Assembly (NCBI GenBank): GCA_025094145.1
Contig: JALLLS010000025.1
Coordinates: 62,001 to 126,000 of the forward strand
Reading direction: 5' to 3'
Length of the DNA stretch: 64,000 bases
From: Spinellus fusiger
Lineage: Eukaryota > Mucoromycota > Mucoromycetes > Mucorales > Phycomycetaceae
In this document: piece by piece, positions 48,604 to 58,829 of the stretch
Numbering within the stretch: position 1 is the stretch's first letter
How the letters are laid out: each line of letters starts with the position of its first letter
Position numbers and translations under genes: made by a program
The notes under the pieces: model-generated
Told to the model about the DNA's origin: nothing
Seen by the model: only the letters and a program-made list of their open reading frames with translations
The model's database searches: none

Positions 48604-49977
48604 CCTACATATCTATTTATCTATCTACCTACATATTTATCTATATATTTATCTATCTACCTACCTACATATCTATCTATCTATCTATCTACCTACATAT
48701 CTATCTATCTACCTACCCATATAGATATATATAAAGAAAAAGAAAAAGAAAAGAAGAGCAGTGACTTACACCTTCATTTCTTTCAGACTCTCTTAATCTT
48801 GCCATGGCAGCTGCTTGTTCTCTCTGTTCAGCCTGTGCCATCTGTAGTCTGGCTTGTTCTTCTGCTTCACGGATTCTTGCTTGTTCCTGTGCTGCTCTGG
48901 CTTTTGCTTGTCCTTCAGCAGCACGCAGTCTTGCCTGTTCTTCTTGAGTTGCACGTAACCTTGCCTGTTCTTCTTGGGCAGCGCGTGCTCTTGCTTGTCC
49001 TTCAGCAGCACGCAACCTTGCCTGTTCTTCTTGGGCTGCACGCAACCTTGCCTGTTCTTCTTGGGCTGCACGCAACCTTGCCTGTTCTTCAGCTTCACGC
49101 ACTTTTGCCTGCTGATGCTGCTGCTGTTGTTGTTGTTGTTGTTCAACCAAATGGATATTTTCTGCTTCTGCTTTTGCTTCTGCTTCTGCCAACAGCTCCC
49201 TCTTTCTTTTTTCTTTCTCTTCTAATAACCCATGGACACTTGCTTGGGGGGTAACTGTTTCTATCTCTCTAGCAGGCAAGAGTTCTTCCGCTGCCTCTTC
49301 AAATGCATCCTCTTCCATATCCTCTGCTGCTCTCTCTTCTTCATGGAATGTCTGAGCCATGGCTGATTCAGGCAGCTTCAATCTCACAGCCACATTCGCA
49401 TCACTTAGATCCGCAAGAGACGTAGCTGTCAACTGTGCATTGTAAAGCGGCAGTGCTGCAGCCACTGAGCGTCCATGCACCAATGCACGTGCTAATTCAA
49501 TCTTAGCAACCACGGTTGACTCTTTGCATGCTCATTACCTCGACGTACACCACTATCCATGCAATTGAACAAGGTAAGAACACACACACACACAAATAGA
49601 AAGAGTAGTTCACAAGGAAGACATCTTACCTGACTTTGTCTGATATCCAAGTAATCAAAAGATACCGGTCCACTACCCGCACAAATCCATACAGGACTTC
49701 GTTGACCAATTGACTCCGGAGCTCACTGTCTTATTCGTCACTCTACACATGTCTAGGAACAACTTACTCTAGTCCATGAGTGCCCTGGGAGTACACAGAA
49801 AGGACGTCTCTTGTCTCTCTGTAGCCCAGAATAAACCTAGGAAGTTTTTTTTTTATTCTTTCTTTTTAGTCTTGGGCTTCTCTTTCTCTTTCTTGTTCTT
49901 TCATACCAGTTAGTGGGGTCTCCTTGGGTGACTTTGGCATAGACATTGGCAATCGTGGGATGAGACAAGTCGCACAT
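48151..49977 (-). CDS. ADF-H / coiled-coil / PH domain protein (drebrin- or Abp1-like N-terminus)
   Basis: Exons (minus) 49977-49907, 49836-49768, 49725-49630, 49552-49539, 49521-48770, 48557-48513, 48464-48402, 48345-48151; 434 residues. N-terminal ADF-H actin-binding fold: DPTNWFILGYRETRDVLSVY, GLDELRSQLVNEVLYGFVRV, YLLITWISDKVSGVRR. The middle (about 150-330) is a Glu/Ala/Arg coiled coil with repeated EEQARLRAAQ units and a Gln run. The C-terminus is a PH domain: LLKGFAGF, FWRRRYFTVRKNSLVLYRDE, IIIDLKEAMNL, SYQIFTDSQKDRSNIMAAI. Likely a membrane-linked actin regulator (inference). The 17 nt between exons 4 and 5 (GTAATG...CAAAG) must be removed to keep frame. The start could lie in a further upstream exon. 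Confidence 0.75.
48580..48723. repeat. (TCTA)n-type microsatellite in intron of the ADF-H/PH gene
   Basis: Tandem ATCT/ACCT/ACAT tetramers about 140 bp long, lying in the intron between exons 5 and 6. Confidence 0.9.
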
Positions 49978-50162
49978 TAGGATGAACTAAAAAAAAAAAA
50001 AGAGAGAATTCGTAGCCATGTCCAGCCAGGCAGCTGAGGCATTATGAAGGTGACACCAAAAACATGACTATTTACACAAATAAGTGGACAGCAGCCGAGA
50101 AAAATAATAAAAAAAGGAAATAGTCGAACTACAATTATTTAAAAATGACATTGATTTGAAAA

Positions 50163-50400
50163 GGAGCAGAAATAAATTAAGATGTATGCATGTTAGTTTT
50201 TAAATAAAGATTATTATGTAGATTTACCTGTAAATATCTGAATCCCATAGGAAACCACTTTCGATGTGGTGATATATAATATGAATACAAATATCTATTC
50301 TTCTCAACAGAAAAGAGCTGATCGGTGGAGACCTTTTAATTCCTCTTCTGCAATTGTATAGATATTCTTTGATGCATTTACATCTCTGTTCCAAAGAATT
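50163..50400 (+). repeat. Dispersed repeat E, copy 2
   Basis: Reverse-complement match to 13308-13543 (for example attattatgtagattta and atatataatatgaatac), with small indels. Non-coding. Confidence 0.8.
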
Positions 50401-50592
50401 CCTTAAAGAACAGTTGCCTAGTTACCCGTTGTGCTCAAATCGTGTGTTGTGTTCCTGTTCATGTACCCTCTTTGATTTCCCTAGACCAGCCTTTGTACTA
50501 ATACTCTATTCTGTCCTAATTGGTAGCGACCCAATATCTATACATTTATCTCTCTAGGGGTCTTGTTGATAACCTTATTGCCCTTTATTACA

Positions 50593-50703
50593 GATACTTG
50601 CAAACCTTTGATTTTAAACACAGTTCCATAAAAGGCAAAATATTTTTGGACGTAAAAAGAAATAAAAATCTCCGCTTAAAAGCCAGAAAAATTTCCTGGT
50701 GTG
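50593..50703 (-). repeat. Terminal fragment of the B/C TIR element family (copy D)
   Basis: The segment gatacttgcaaacctttgat to CCTGGTGTG matches the left end of copies B and C and ends next to TA (50704-50705). Its TIR reads, reverse complemented, CACACCAGGAAATTTTTCTG. A second CACACCAGGAGAT-like end occurs at about 50899, possibly from another insertion. Confidence 0.65.
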
Positions 50704-51003
50704 TAGGCAGTGGAGCACTTTTGCCCTCTTCTCACATGACCACCCTATTTTGTTATCTTATAAAAAAACACCATTCTCCATGACGACAAACGTCACACAA
50801 GCATACACATACAGGAGTCAATATCACACAGGATCCAATGCATGTTACTCAGAGCGAATATCGATATTGGCCAATCCTATCCATTGTATTGGACACACAC
50901 ACCAGGAGATTTTTTTTTGGGAGACTCGTTTGGATGGCTTTATGTAGATAAGTAGAAAATACAGTAAAAAGAAAAAGACAGACACATACAGTCTGTCACT
51001 TGT

Positions 51004-51262
51004 AAATAAACAAATATAAATAAATATAAATATAAATATAAATATAAATATAAATATAAATATAAATATAAATATAAATATAAATATAAATATAAATATA
51101 AATAAAAATATAGATATAAATATAAATATAAATATAAATATAAATATAAATATAAATATAAATATAAATATAAATATAAATATAAATATAAATATAAATA
51201 AAATATAGATATAAATAAAAATAAAAATAAAAATAAAAATAAAAATAAATAAATAAACAGAT
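51004..51262. repeat. (ATAAAT)n microsatellite, about 250 bp
   Basis: Long tandem of ATAAAT/ATAAAA hexamers, one of the largest simple arrays in the window. Confidence 0.95.
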
Positions 51263-51364
51263 ATACAAAAGTAGAGAGTAAAGTTGGAGGGATTCTATGT
51301 AGAAAAAGAAAGAGAGAAAAAAGAAAAAGGGGAGGGAATCTTAGTGGGTATATAATAAACACGC

Positions 51365-51654
51365 TTAAAAGGTCTCATTCTGACTGGGATAGTGGGGAAT
51401 ATCATCAAGTCCGTGCTCTTCACAGCCCTTGCAGCACTAAAAAAGAAAAGAAAGAAAAAGAGACATCTCTTGTCAGAAAAAAACAATGAAGCAGACAAAA
51501 AGAGACTTACCGGCTTTTTTTTGAATTGATATTGGACCCACTGCTTAATCTCCTGCTCTAGTTATTGTGCGAACTCGTCATCCATCGGGAATCTTCATGG
51601 ATCCCTTTCATCTTCTATGGTCACTGCAGCATTAGTGACTGTAGCGTTGGCCAT
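51365..51654 (-). pseudogene. Small two-exon ORF interrupted by two in-frame stops
   Basis: Exons (minus) 51654-51511 and 51436-51365 join in phase 0 through a good GTAAGT donor and TTTAG acceptor, giving 72 codons. The text MANATVTNAAVTIEDERDP, stop, RFPMDDEFAQ, stop, LEQEIKQWVQYQFKKKP, then CCKGCEEHGLDDIPHYPSQN and ETF looks protein-like throughout, but a TGA (51597-51595) and a TAA (51564-51562) break it. The Cys-Cys-x-x-Cys end plus final ETF is faintly like the metal-binding tail of CLIP-170 proteins, and the CLIP gene lies just upstream on the same strand, but no splice path joining them was found. It could be a pseudogene, misassembled sequence, or a missed tail of the CLIP gene. Confidence 0.4.
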
Positions 51655-51858
51655 GTCGAATAAGCCGTAGTCCTTTTACTTACCGTAAGTCACTGACGAA
51701 TGGAAATAAATAATATAAAATACATACAAATGATCACTTTGAATAAAGTGTCTTTCTCTTTTCTCTCTCTTTCTCGCAACAAAAGCTTCCCTTTTCCTCT
51801 ATTTCTCTCCCTTTCTGCCAACCACAGGCATCTATTCTTGGAGTTCGTCAATCCTATT

Positions 51859-54242
51859 TTATGGTGTCTGCGACTGATCCTTTTTAAACTCTTCAATCGT
51901 CGCCTCGTATGCCTCAATAGCATCCAGACCCGCCTTGCGAAGATCCTCCCGCTCTGCCTCCAACAGAGCCACCTTTCTACGCTCATCCATAAGACTAGCA
52001 TTGATCGCCTCCATATCAACACGGTGCAACTCCACTGCACTTTCGTACAACTCGATGGATTCCATGCCCGCCTTTTTCAGCTCATCCACTGATCCTTCCA
52101 GACCCACCATGCGCTGCTGATACTCCTCCACCAAACCCGATTCCTTGGTAAGCTGGTCCTTGACCAACCCCCACTCTCGCTTGAGCTTATCAAACTGCTC
52201 TCTTGGCACACACTCTTGGTGCTCTGACAGCCGCTTCTCCAATTCATCGGCCTCTTCCTTGTACCGCTCTTTCTCTCTCTGGTACCTGTCCGTGTCTGCC
52301 TTGATCCGCCGCACCTCCCGCTCCTTCTCCTCAATCATGTTGCGATGGCTCTCGACCTGCTCCGACAGATTGGCCAGAAACATGTCCTTGGCTCTCATCG
52401 CCTCCTTCAAAGACCCGACCTTCTCGTGCACCTCTTCCATTTCCATTTCCATCTGGATCTGCCGCTCCCTCAGCTCCTCTGGGTCTTGAGAATAGAAGGT
52501 AGACGTGGTATTGGCCGTGCGTGAGGCCTGGAGGGCAGCTGTGGCCTCCGCCAGCGCCACTTGTTGCTCCAATTCATGCATTCTGTGTTCCATCTGATGC
52601 ACCAGCCGCTTGGACTCACTCACCTGCTCCTGACACTGTCCTCGCTCCTGCATCAACTCCCTTTGTTCCTGTTCAAGGGTTGTGATTCGGTGGGTGAGAT
52701 CCGAGTGGGTGTGTTCCCATTCTTCAGACTGGGATGTCCAAGCGGCTGTTGCCTGGGCGTGGGTGGCCTTGAGTTCTTCCACCACAGCCTGGTGTTCCTG
52801 TACAGTGACATGGGGTTCTTTTTCGACGTTTTCTTTTTGTTCTTCTTCAGCTGCTGCTGCTGTTGCTCTTTCTGTGTTTTTTTCGTCTTTTTCGTCTTTT
52901 TCGTCTCCCGTGCCTCTTTTGCGCAGGAGCAGAGACCGCTCTAGGATATGTTGGGCAGACTTGTTTTGGGCATTTTCTAATTTAAGAAACTTGTTTTCCG
53001 CCTCAAGCACCTCGACCCTTAACTGGAGCTGCTGGAGTTGCACCACTGTCTCGTCAGGCGCCTGTTGGATTGCCTCTCCGAGCACTCGTTCCAGTCGGGC
53101 ATGGGGTGATTCTTGGGGTACGACGACGGCGACGGGTGTGAGGGAGGGTGCGAGTGAGGGTAGGACAGAGGGCTCGCCAGGTTCTGTGGATTTAGACTGC
53201 GCTAGATTGGGTGGGACAGGTGTATCAGTGATCATGTCATCTTCACTGCTAGTGGTGGAGCTGCTGTTACTAGAGTGGTGTGGGTGGTGTGGGTGGCTGT
53301 GGTGGCTGTGGTGGTGGCTGCTGCTAGGGTGGAGGACAGAGGCAGGAGAAAGCATCTCTTCTTCCTGGACACTGGTACTGGTGGGTGTGGTGGCAGGAGA
53401 GGGCATGCCTACCGATGTCTTTCTCCCCGGCATGGATTTAAGAGATCCACGCTGGGGCGTGCGTGTGAGTTGGTGGGTGGCCAGCCCAATATACCGAGAC
53501 GCCCTGTTGTTGCTGTTATTGTTGCTGTTAATAGTGTTGTTGTTGGTGGTGGTGTTGGTGGTAGCAGGCCGTTGTGGAGAAGGCGGGGACAATGAACGCA
53601 TGGAATCAGAGTCACGGTCCAAGGGGGCTACTTTGGAAGCCAGGACAAACAGACCTGTCTGAGAAGGACAATGAAAATACCGGGCTCTAAAAGAATGGGG
53701 GATAAGCTTTCTTGGGGCGATTGATTGGTAAGTTGGCTTACTGACCCGTTCACGGATCCGTCATTCTTTCCTGTACCGACAATGTCCAGTTGAATACCAG
53801 CCCAGGTGCCTTCCTTAAAGTGGGTGGCGCCAAGGAACCTGAGAGTGCCAACAATACTCATACAGTCGACAGCCACTCTGTCGCCCACTCTGAAGGAAGA
53901 GTGGCTGGTGGGGTGGTATTCCACTGGACGGTCTTCACTGGGACGGGAGAGCGGGCGTCGTGGCGTGGGTTTGGGAGAGGTTAGGGATGTGCGGGGAGAG
54001 GTGACATTGGTAAGAATGGAGTTGACGGAGGAGATGGAATAGCGCGAGTCATCTTCCTGGGATGCATAAGAGGACAGCGAGGCACGGGAGATGGAGGGTG
54101 TGCGGGTGGCTCTGGTGGTGTGGTGGGTGGAGTAGGTGGAGGTGGGTGGGTCTTTCTTCCGAGTGTCTATCATGGACGGCTGGAAGGCCATTTTGGATTT
54201 GGAAGGAAGAGCAGATACAGCCATGGTTGGAAGCCTTGACAT
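51859..54242 (-). CDS. CLIP-170-family microtubule plus-end protein (CAP-Gly plus coiled coil)
   Basis: Exons (minus) 54242-53746 and 53686-51859; 774 residues. The N-terminal 110 residues are Ser/Thr/Arg-rich. One CAP-Gly domain (about 115-185) reads FRVGDRVAVDCMSIVGTLRF, GTWAGIQLD, then GKNDGSVNGARYFHCPSQTG, close to the G-K-N-D-G tubulin/EB-binding signature. A Ser/Pro/Asn region leads into a long coiled coil (about 240-770). CLIP-type proteins track growing microtubule ends. No C-terminal zinc knuckle is present before the stop at 51859. The single intron (59 nt) has donor GG|GTCAGT. MAVSAL at 54224 is an alternative start. Confidence 0.88.
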
Positions 54243-54639
54243 GATGACAGCAGGACAAGCTGGAATTTACACAGGGAGAAGATGGAGTAGAAAACCACAG
54301 GTGGGCAGGGGGCAGCAGACAAATGAAGATGAGGTGAGAAGCCTACAGCCAAAGATGTGTGGGTGTGTGGGTGCGTGGGTGTGTGGGTGCGTGGGTGTGT
54401 TTTGTAGTGTGTTTTGTGGTGTGTTTTGTGGTGTGTTTTGTAGCAGCACAGCAGGAAACTTCAACAGAGAGAAGAGAGTGTGAAATTGGTCGAAAAGAGA
54501 AAAAAAAGAAGAGAGAGGAATTATATGAGAGAATTCTCCCTCCATATCACGCGCACCCTCACTCTAGGATTCATTTCGCTGTCACACCTTGGGTTAACCG
54601 GTCCATCGGCGGGTGCACCTCCAACTCCTTCTTTTCACC
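54243..54639. promoter_or_regulatory. Divergent promoter region between CLIP-like gene and RPS3
   Basis: 397 bp between divergent starts. Contains GTGTGGGTGCGTGGGTG repeats (about 54357-54397) then GTGTTTTGTGGT repeats (about 54407-54442), and a short run ending CCTTGGGTTAACCGG near the RPS3 side. No specific factor site is claimed. Confidence 0.35.
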
Positions 54640-55702
54640 ATGGCTGCCCAGATTTCCAAGAAGAGAAAGGTAAGCATTGGATTATAAGGGATAAGAAGTG
54701 GACAAGAGGAAATGAGATTGGATCAGATGGATCAGATGGATGGAGGTGGATGGGAGTGGATGGATCAGATGGAGGTGGATGGAGGTGGATAGATAAAATA
54801 AGATGGAATGGATGAACTCACCCTCTTTTCTTTTCTCTTATTTTCTTCTCTTATTTTCTTCTCTTTTCTCTCTTTTTCATCTTCCTTACTAGTTTGTAAG
54901 TAACATGAAGAAAAGAAGAACGTCACTGAAGCTGTAGGTCGCTGATGGTGTGTTCTACGCTGAACTCAACGAGTACTTTACTCGTGAATTGGCAGAGGAT
55001 GGTTATGCCGGTGTAGAAGTCCGTGTGACTCCTGCCCGCACAGAGTAAGTCCATGGCCTACACCTTCTGCTTCATACAACACCTCTCTAACAAACGGACG
55101 CACGTATGGACAGAATCGTCATCCGTGCCACCCACACCCAGAACGTCCTCGGTGAAAAGGGCCGTCGCATTCGTGAGTTGACCTTCTTGATCCAGAAGCG
55201 CTTCAAATTCGCTGAGAATGCCGTTGAGCTGTACGCTGAACGTGTCCAGAACCGTGGTTTGTGCGCTATTGCCCAGTGCGAGTCTGTCAAGTACAAGCTC
55301 CTCAATGGTTTGGCTGTGCGTCGTGCCTGTTACGGTGTCGTCCGTTTTGTTATGGAGTCTGGTGCCAAGGGTTGTGAAGTGGTTGTCTCTGGTAAATTGC
55401 GTGCTGCTCGTGCCAAGGCCATGAAGTTCAGCGATGGTTTCATGATCCACTCTGGTCAGCCTGCCAACGACTTTATCACTACTGCTGTCCGTCACGTCAT
55501 GTTGCGTCAGGGTGTGTTGGGTATCAAGGTCAAGATCATGTTGGACAGTGACCCCACTGGTCGCAACGGACCCAAGAACACCTTGCCTGACATTGTCACC
55601 ATTCTTGAGCCCAAGGAAGACTCCAGCATTGAGGTGCCTGTTGTCCAGGATTTCACTCCTGCTCCTGCTCCTGCCGCTGCTCCTGTTGTTGTAGAAGCAT
55701 AA
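54640..55702 (+). CDS. RPS3: 40S ribosomal protein S3 (uS3)
   Basis: Exons 54640-54669, 54893-54895, 54938-55044, 55114-55702; 242 residues. Small-subunit protein at the mRNA entry channel. The protein runs [51 protein letters not shown], then the KH domain with [48 protein letters not shown] and [12 protein letters not shown]. The Phe of K-R-K-F-V-A-D-G is coded by a 3-nt exon (TTT) flanked by CTAG and GTAAGT. The tail is Ala/Pro-rich ([14 protein letters not shown]). Confidence 0.97.
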
Positions 55703-55819
55703 CTAAAGTTTTGCTGTAAATACACTTTATGAATCCTCCCCCTTCTTGGGAATAATAAGCAGTCATAGTAAAGACAAGATAGAAAGTGTGACGTAAAATA
55801 GGCAAGGCTTTCTTTTCTT

Positions 55820-56995
55820 ATGTCCCAAGGTCAAAATAGCCTGTTCCGTCAACAGCAGCAGTTGTATCGCTCTGTTCATTACTTGGCCAGACCAAGACAG
55901 CCCACACATTACACACCCTATGACTCTTCTAGTCTGCAGGGTAAGTTGTAGTGCCTATCCACCTTCCCCCCATACCAAACACAGTGTTAGGACGCAAGAG
56001 AAGGGTCTCGGAAGATGAAGACATGAGCATGGACACACCTACTGTCAGTCTCTCTGAGCGTATTAAGCGCAATAAGAATGAAGCAGTCTATGATATATCA
56101 GTGAATAAACTGCTGGGTAAACCCAACCCTCATGAGGTTTCTTTCTTTCTTTCTTTCTTTCTTTCTCATGCTCTTCCTGCCGCAGCCACTCTAGATAAAG
56201 ACGCACTGGTCGAACTCATTGCTGACCTAGTGGACTGCCACCCTCACCTGCAGACAGACGTTGACGCTCTCCTACCAGAACCCACGCTTGCCTCAGTGAC
56301 TGCAGTGATTGCTGAACAAGAGCACACCTTCCATGCACTGATAAAGAAGAGCAGGGATGTGACTGAACTGCACCAGGCCAAAACAGTCCTCACTGGTCTT
56401 GTGGTAAGAGATATGGGCAGTGTGTCTGTGCACCTTGTCCACCCACTCACACTCATACTCACTTACTCGTTGTTGATCCCATCTGTCTATCCTATGGGCA
56501 CTCAGTCAGTAGTGCTTGAATATGCAGAGTACTTTTGCCAACGCTCGGATGAATTTCCTGCTACAATGATAGCCTACTTGCATTATGCCACCTGTGTGAT
56601 CCACCGTCTCCCTGAGAATAGTCAAGAGTCATGTGATGTGAATACAAAAGGTAATCCACTATAATAAAGAATGCTAGATGTTCCTATGTTTTATTCGTGG
56701 AGTAAGTGTGACTCAGATGGGAGCCCATATTACTTGTAGATATCTACGCAGATCTGCTTTCTTATTGGAAGATGGCGGTGGGGAAGGCGGGTTCTCAAGT
56801 GCAAAATGGCAAGATCTATGGGCAGCAATTAGTGACAGAATGGGCCAAACAGTAAGTCAACAAAGAGAAACAAGAGGAAACGCGAGGGAGAGGAGATAGT
56901 GAGGAGCTAATGAAGAGATACTAGGCTGTCTTTTCATAATGCACACACCCACGGCCAATTCACACCTGTTCTGCAACAGTTTACAAAGTGTCTAG
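55820..56995 (+). CDS. Cut8/Sts1-like nuclear proteasome tethering factor
   Basis: Exons 55820-55940, 55985-56116, 56186-56403, 56506-56650, 56740-56851, 56980-56995; 247 residues. Cut8/Sts1 proteins anchor 26S proteasomes at the nucleus. Seen: basic nuclear signal GRKRRVSEDED, then NKLLATLDKDALVELIADLV with CHPHL, the hallmark L-x-T-L-D-K-D-x-L start of the Cut8 fold, helical bundle residues SVVLEYAEYFCQRS, YLHYATCVIHRLPE, and the end YADLLSYWKMAVGKAG with QQLVTEWAKHLQSV. Intron 2 starts at CTGG|GTAAAC, removing a (TTTC)n tract that would otherwise be translated; this gives the family LL-x-TLDKD join. The last exon has only 16 nt. Confidence 0.8.
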
Positions 56996-57067
56996 GATGG
57001 ATTGTTGGAGAGTAGCAGTCACAGTCACCAATAAAACTTGTTTCCATTCCTCTTTTCTCCTCTTCCA

Positions 57068-58657
57068 ATGACTACCGAGATAGCTCCCTCACCCACACCT
57101 GTGGTGCCTCAGACAGTGAAGGAGTTGGTGGCTGGGACTGTAGGAGGATGGGCTCAAGTGGCTGTAGGCAAGACAGGAAGAGTGATTGAGTGGAGAGGGA
57201 AGGAGGGGTAGGGTCAGTGTAACTTACGGTTGGGCTCTATAGGACACCCTTTTGATACTCTCAAGGTGCGTCTCCAGACACAGCCCTCGCCTCCTATTTA
57301 TAAAAATGCCATGGACTGCTTCCATTTATTGGTGAAGCAGGAAGGAGTAAGTGCATTTGCCGTTTTATACTGTAATCATGATCATCATTATAACAACAAC
57401 AGTAATAATAATAAAGATGATAGTAATAAAGATGATAGTAATAAAGATGATAGTAATAAAGATGATAGTAATAACAATAAATATCAATAGTTCAAAGGAC
57501 TTTACCGAGGCGTGGCTTCTCCTTTAGCAGGTGTTGGATTCTGGTGATAATTACATCATACCAAAGAGTATTAATAAAGAGTAGTAATGCAGTCGTCTTT
57601 ATGTCGAATGGTGAATTCAGACGACTGTTACAGGGCGGTGGCCCCAACAAAGTCCTGTCTTTGCCTCAAGTCGGATTGGCAGGTTCCATGGCGGGCACTG
57701 TCATGTCTTTCTTCAATTGTCCTATTGAGTTGCTCAAGGTGAAGCTACAGACACAAGATCCAAGAGGCATTATTGGTATTTCTGGTCAATTGGAAGCACC
57801 TGTAAGTGGTAGTTAGTGATAGGAGTGTTTGAGTAAAGTTTTTATTACTATTACTATTACTATTACTATTACTATTACTATTACTATTACTATTACTATT
57901 ACTATTACTATTATTATTATTACTATTATTATTACTATTATTATTATTATTACTATTATTATTACTATTATTATTACTACTACTACTACTATTACTACTA
58001 CTACTACTACTATTACTATTACTATTATTATTTTATTTCTATTTATTCATATTTTTACTATGAGGAATTTAGTACAAAGGTGTTATTGATTGTGGCATGC
58101 GCACAGTCCGTGATCATGGTGCAAAAGGCATCTACCGTGGATTGGGAATCACATTGTTGCGTGATTCTCCCAGTTATGGTTTTTACTTTAGTAAGTTGTC
58201 CATGTCTACCTATCAAGGGTAGGTGTCCACAGCAGAGCACTAAAAGGTGTTTCTAGTGACTTATGAAGGACTCAAACGGGTCTTCCAGTCGATAAAGACA
58301 GACAATGCCCCTCTTACAACTGTGGAGCTGTTGGTGGCAGGGGGTTTGTCTGGATTTGGTGCTTGGATTCCTGCCTATCCTCAGGATGTCCTCAAGAGCT
58401 GTATTCAGAATGAAGCAAAGTAAGAGAAGGGGAGAAGGAGGGCATGGGGCGGCTATATTTATAAAAAGGCAGAATCAACTCATCTTTTCCGCCTTAGATC
58501 CCAAACAATAGCACAGACTTTTCGTAGTATTATCAAGCGATCGGGCGCCAAGGCATTTTTCAATGGCATTGGTCCTACTATGGCCCGTGCTTTTCCTGCC
58601 AATGCTGCTACTTTCTTTGCCTATGAAATGGCCCTCAAGGCTATGGGGCCATTGTGA
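57068..58657 (+). CDS. Mitochondrial carrier (SLC25), YMC1/carnitine-amino acid group
   Basis: Exons 57068-57167, 57243-57346, 57491-57543, 57585-57801, 58073-58190, 58257-58419, 58498-58657; 304 residues. Inner-membrane solute carrier with three repeats and their P-x-D/E-x-x-K/R signatures: [28 protein letters not shown] and [12 protein letters not shown]. Even-helix text [35 protein letters not shown] and [20 protein letters not shown] is like YMC1 and the SLC25A20/A29 group, so an amino acid or acyl-carnitine substrate is likely but not fixed. Intron 1 is GC-AG (TAG|GCAAGA), needed for the VG|HPFD join. Intron 4 is filled with a (TATTAC)n array. Confidence 0.92.
57838..58035. repeat. (ATTACT)n / (ATT)n microsatellite in carrier intron 4
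   Basis: About 195 bp of ATTACT hexamers grading into ATTATT and ACTACT units, inside the intron 57802-58072. Confidence 0.95.
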
Positions 58658-58829
58658 TGCTGCCCTCGTTTATCTCAACAATACCATGGCTGTCATTGCT
58701 GTTTTATTATTTTATTATTTTATTATTTTATTATTTTATTATTTTATTATTTTCATTATTTTCATTATTTTCATTAGTGTAAGGATAGAATAGAAAAGAA
58801 TAGATAACATAGAACTATGTACAGAGAAA
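58658..58829. terminator. Convergent 3' region with (TTTTA)n run
   Basis: 172 bp between convergent stop codons, containing a (TTTATTAT)n tract at about 58702-58752; both 3' ends must lie here. No specific polyadenylation signal is claimed. Confidence 0.4.

Noticed and set aside
50940..51362. Reverse ORFs with Tyr-Leu or Ile-Tyr repeats
   Set aside because: They are translations of the (ATAAAT)n microsatellite.
56117..56185. In-frame translation through the (TTTC)n tract of the Cut8-like gene
   Set aside because: A donor at CTGG|GTAAAC and acceptor CCGCAG remove the tract and restore the family LL-x-TLDKD join.
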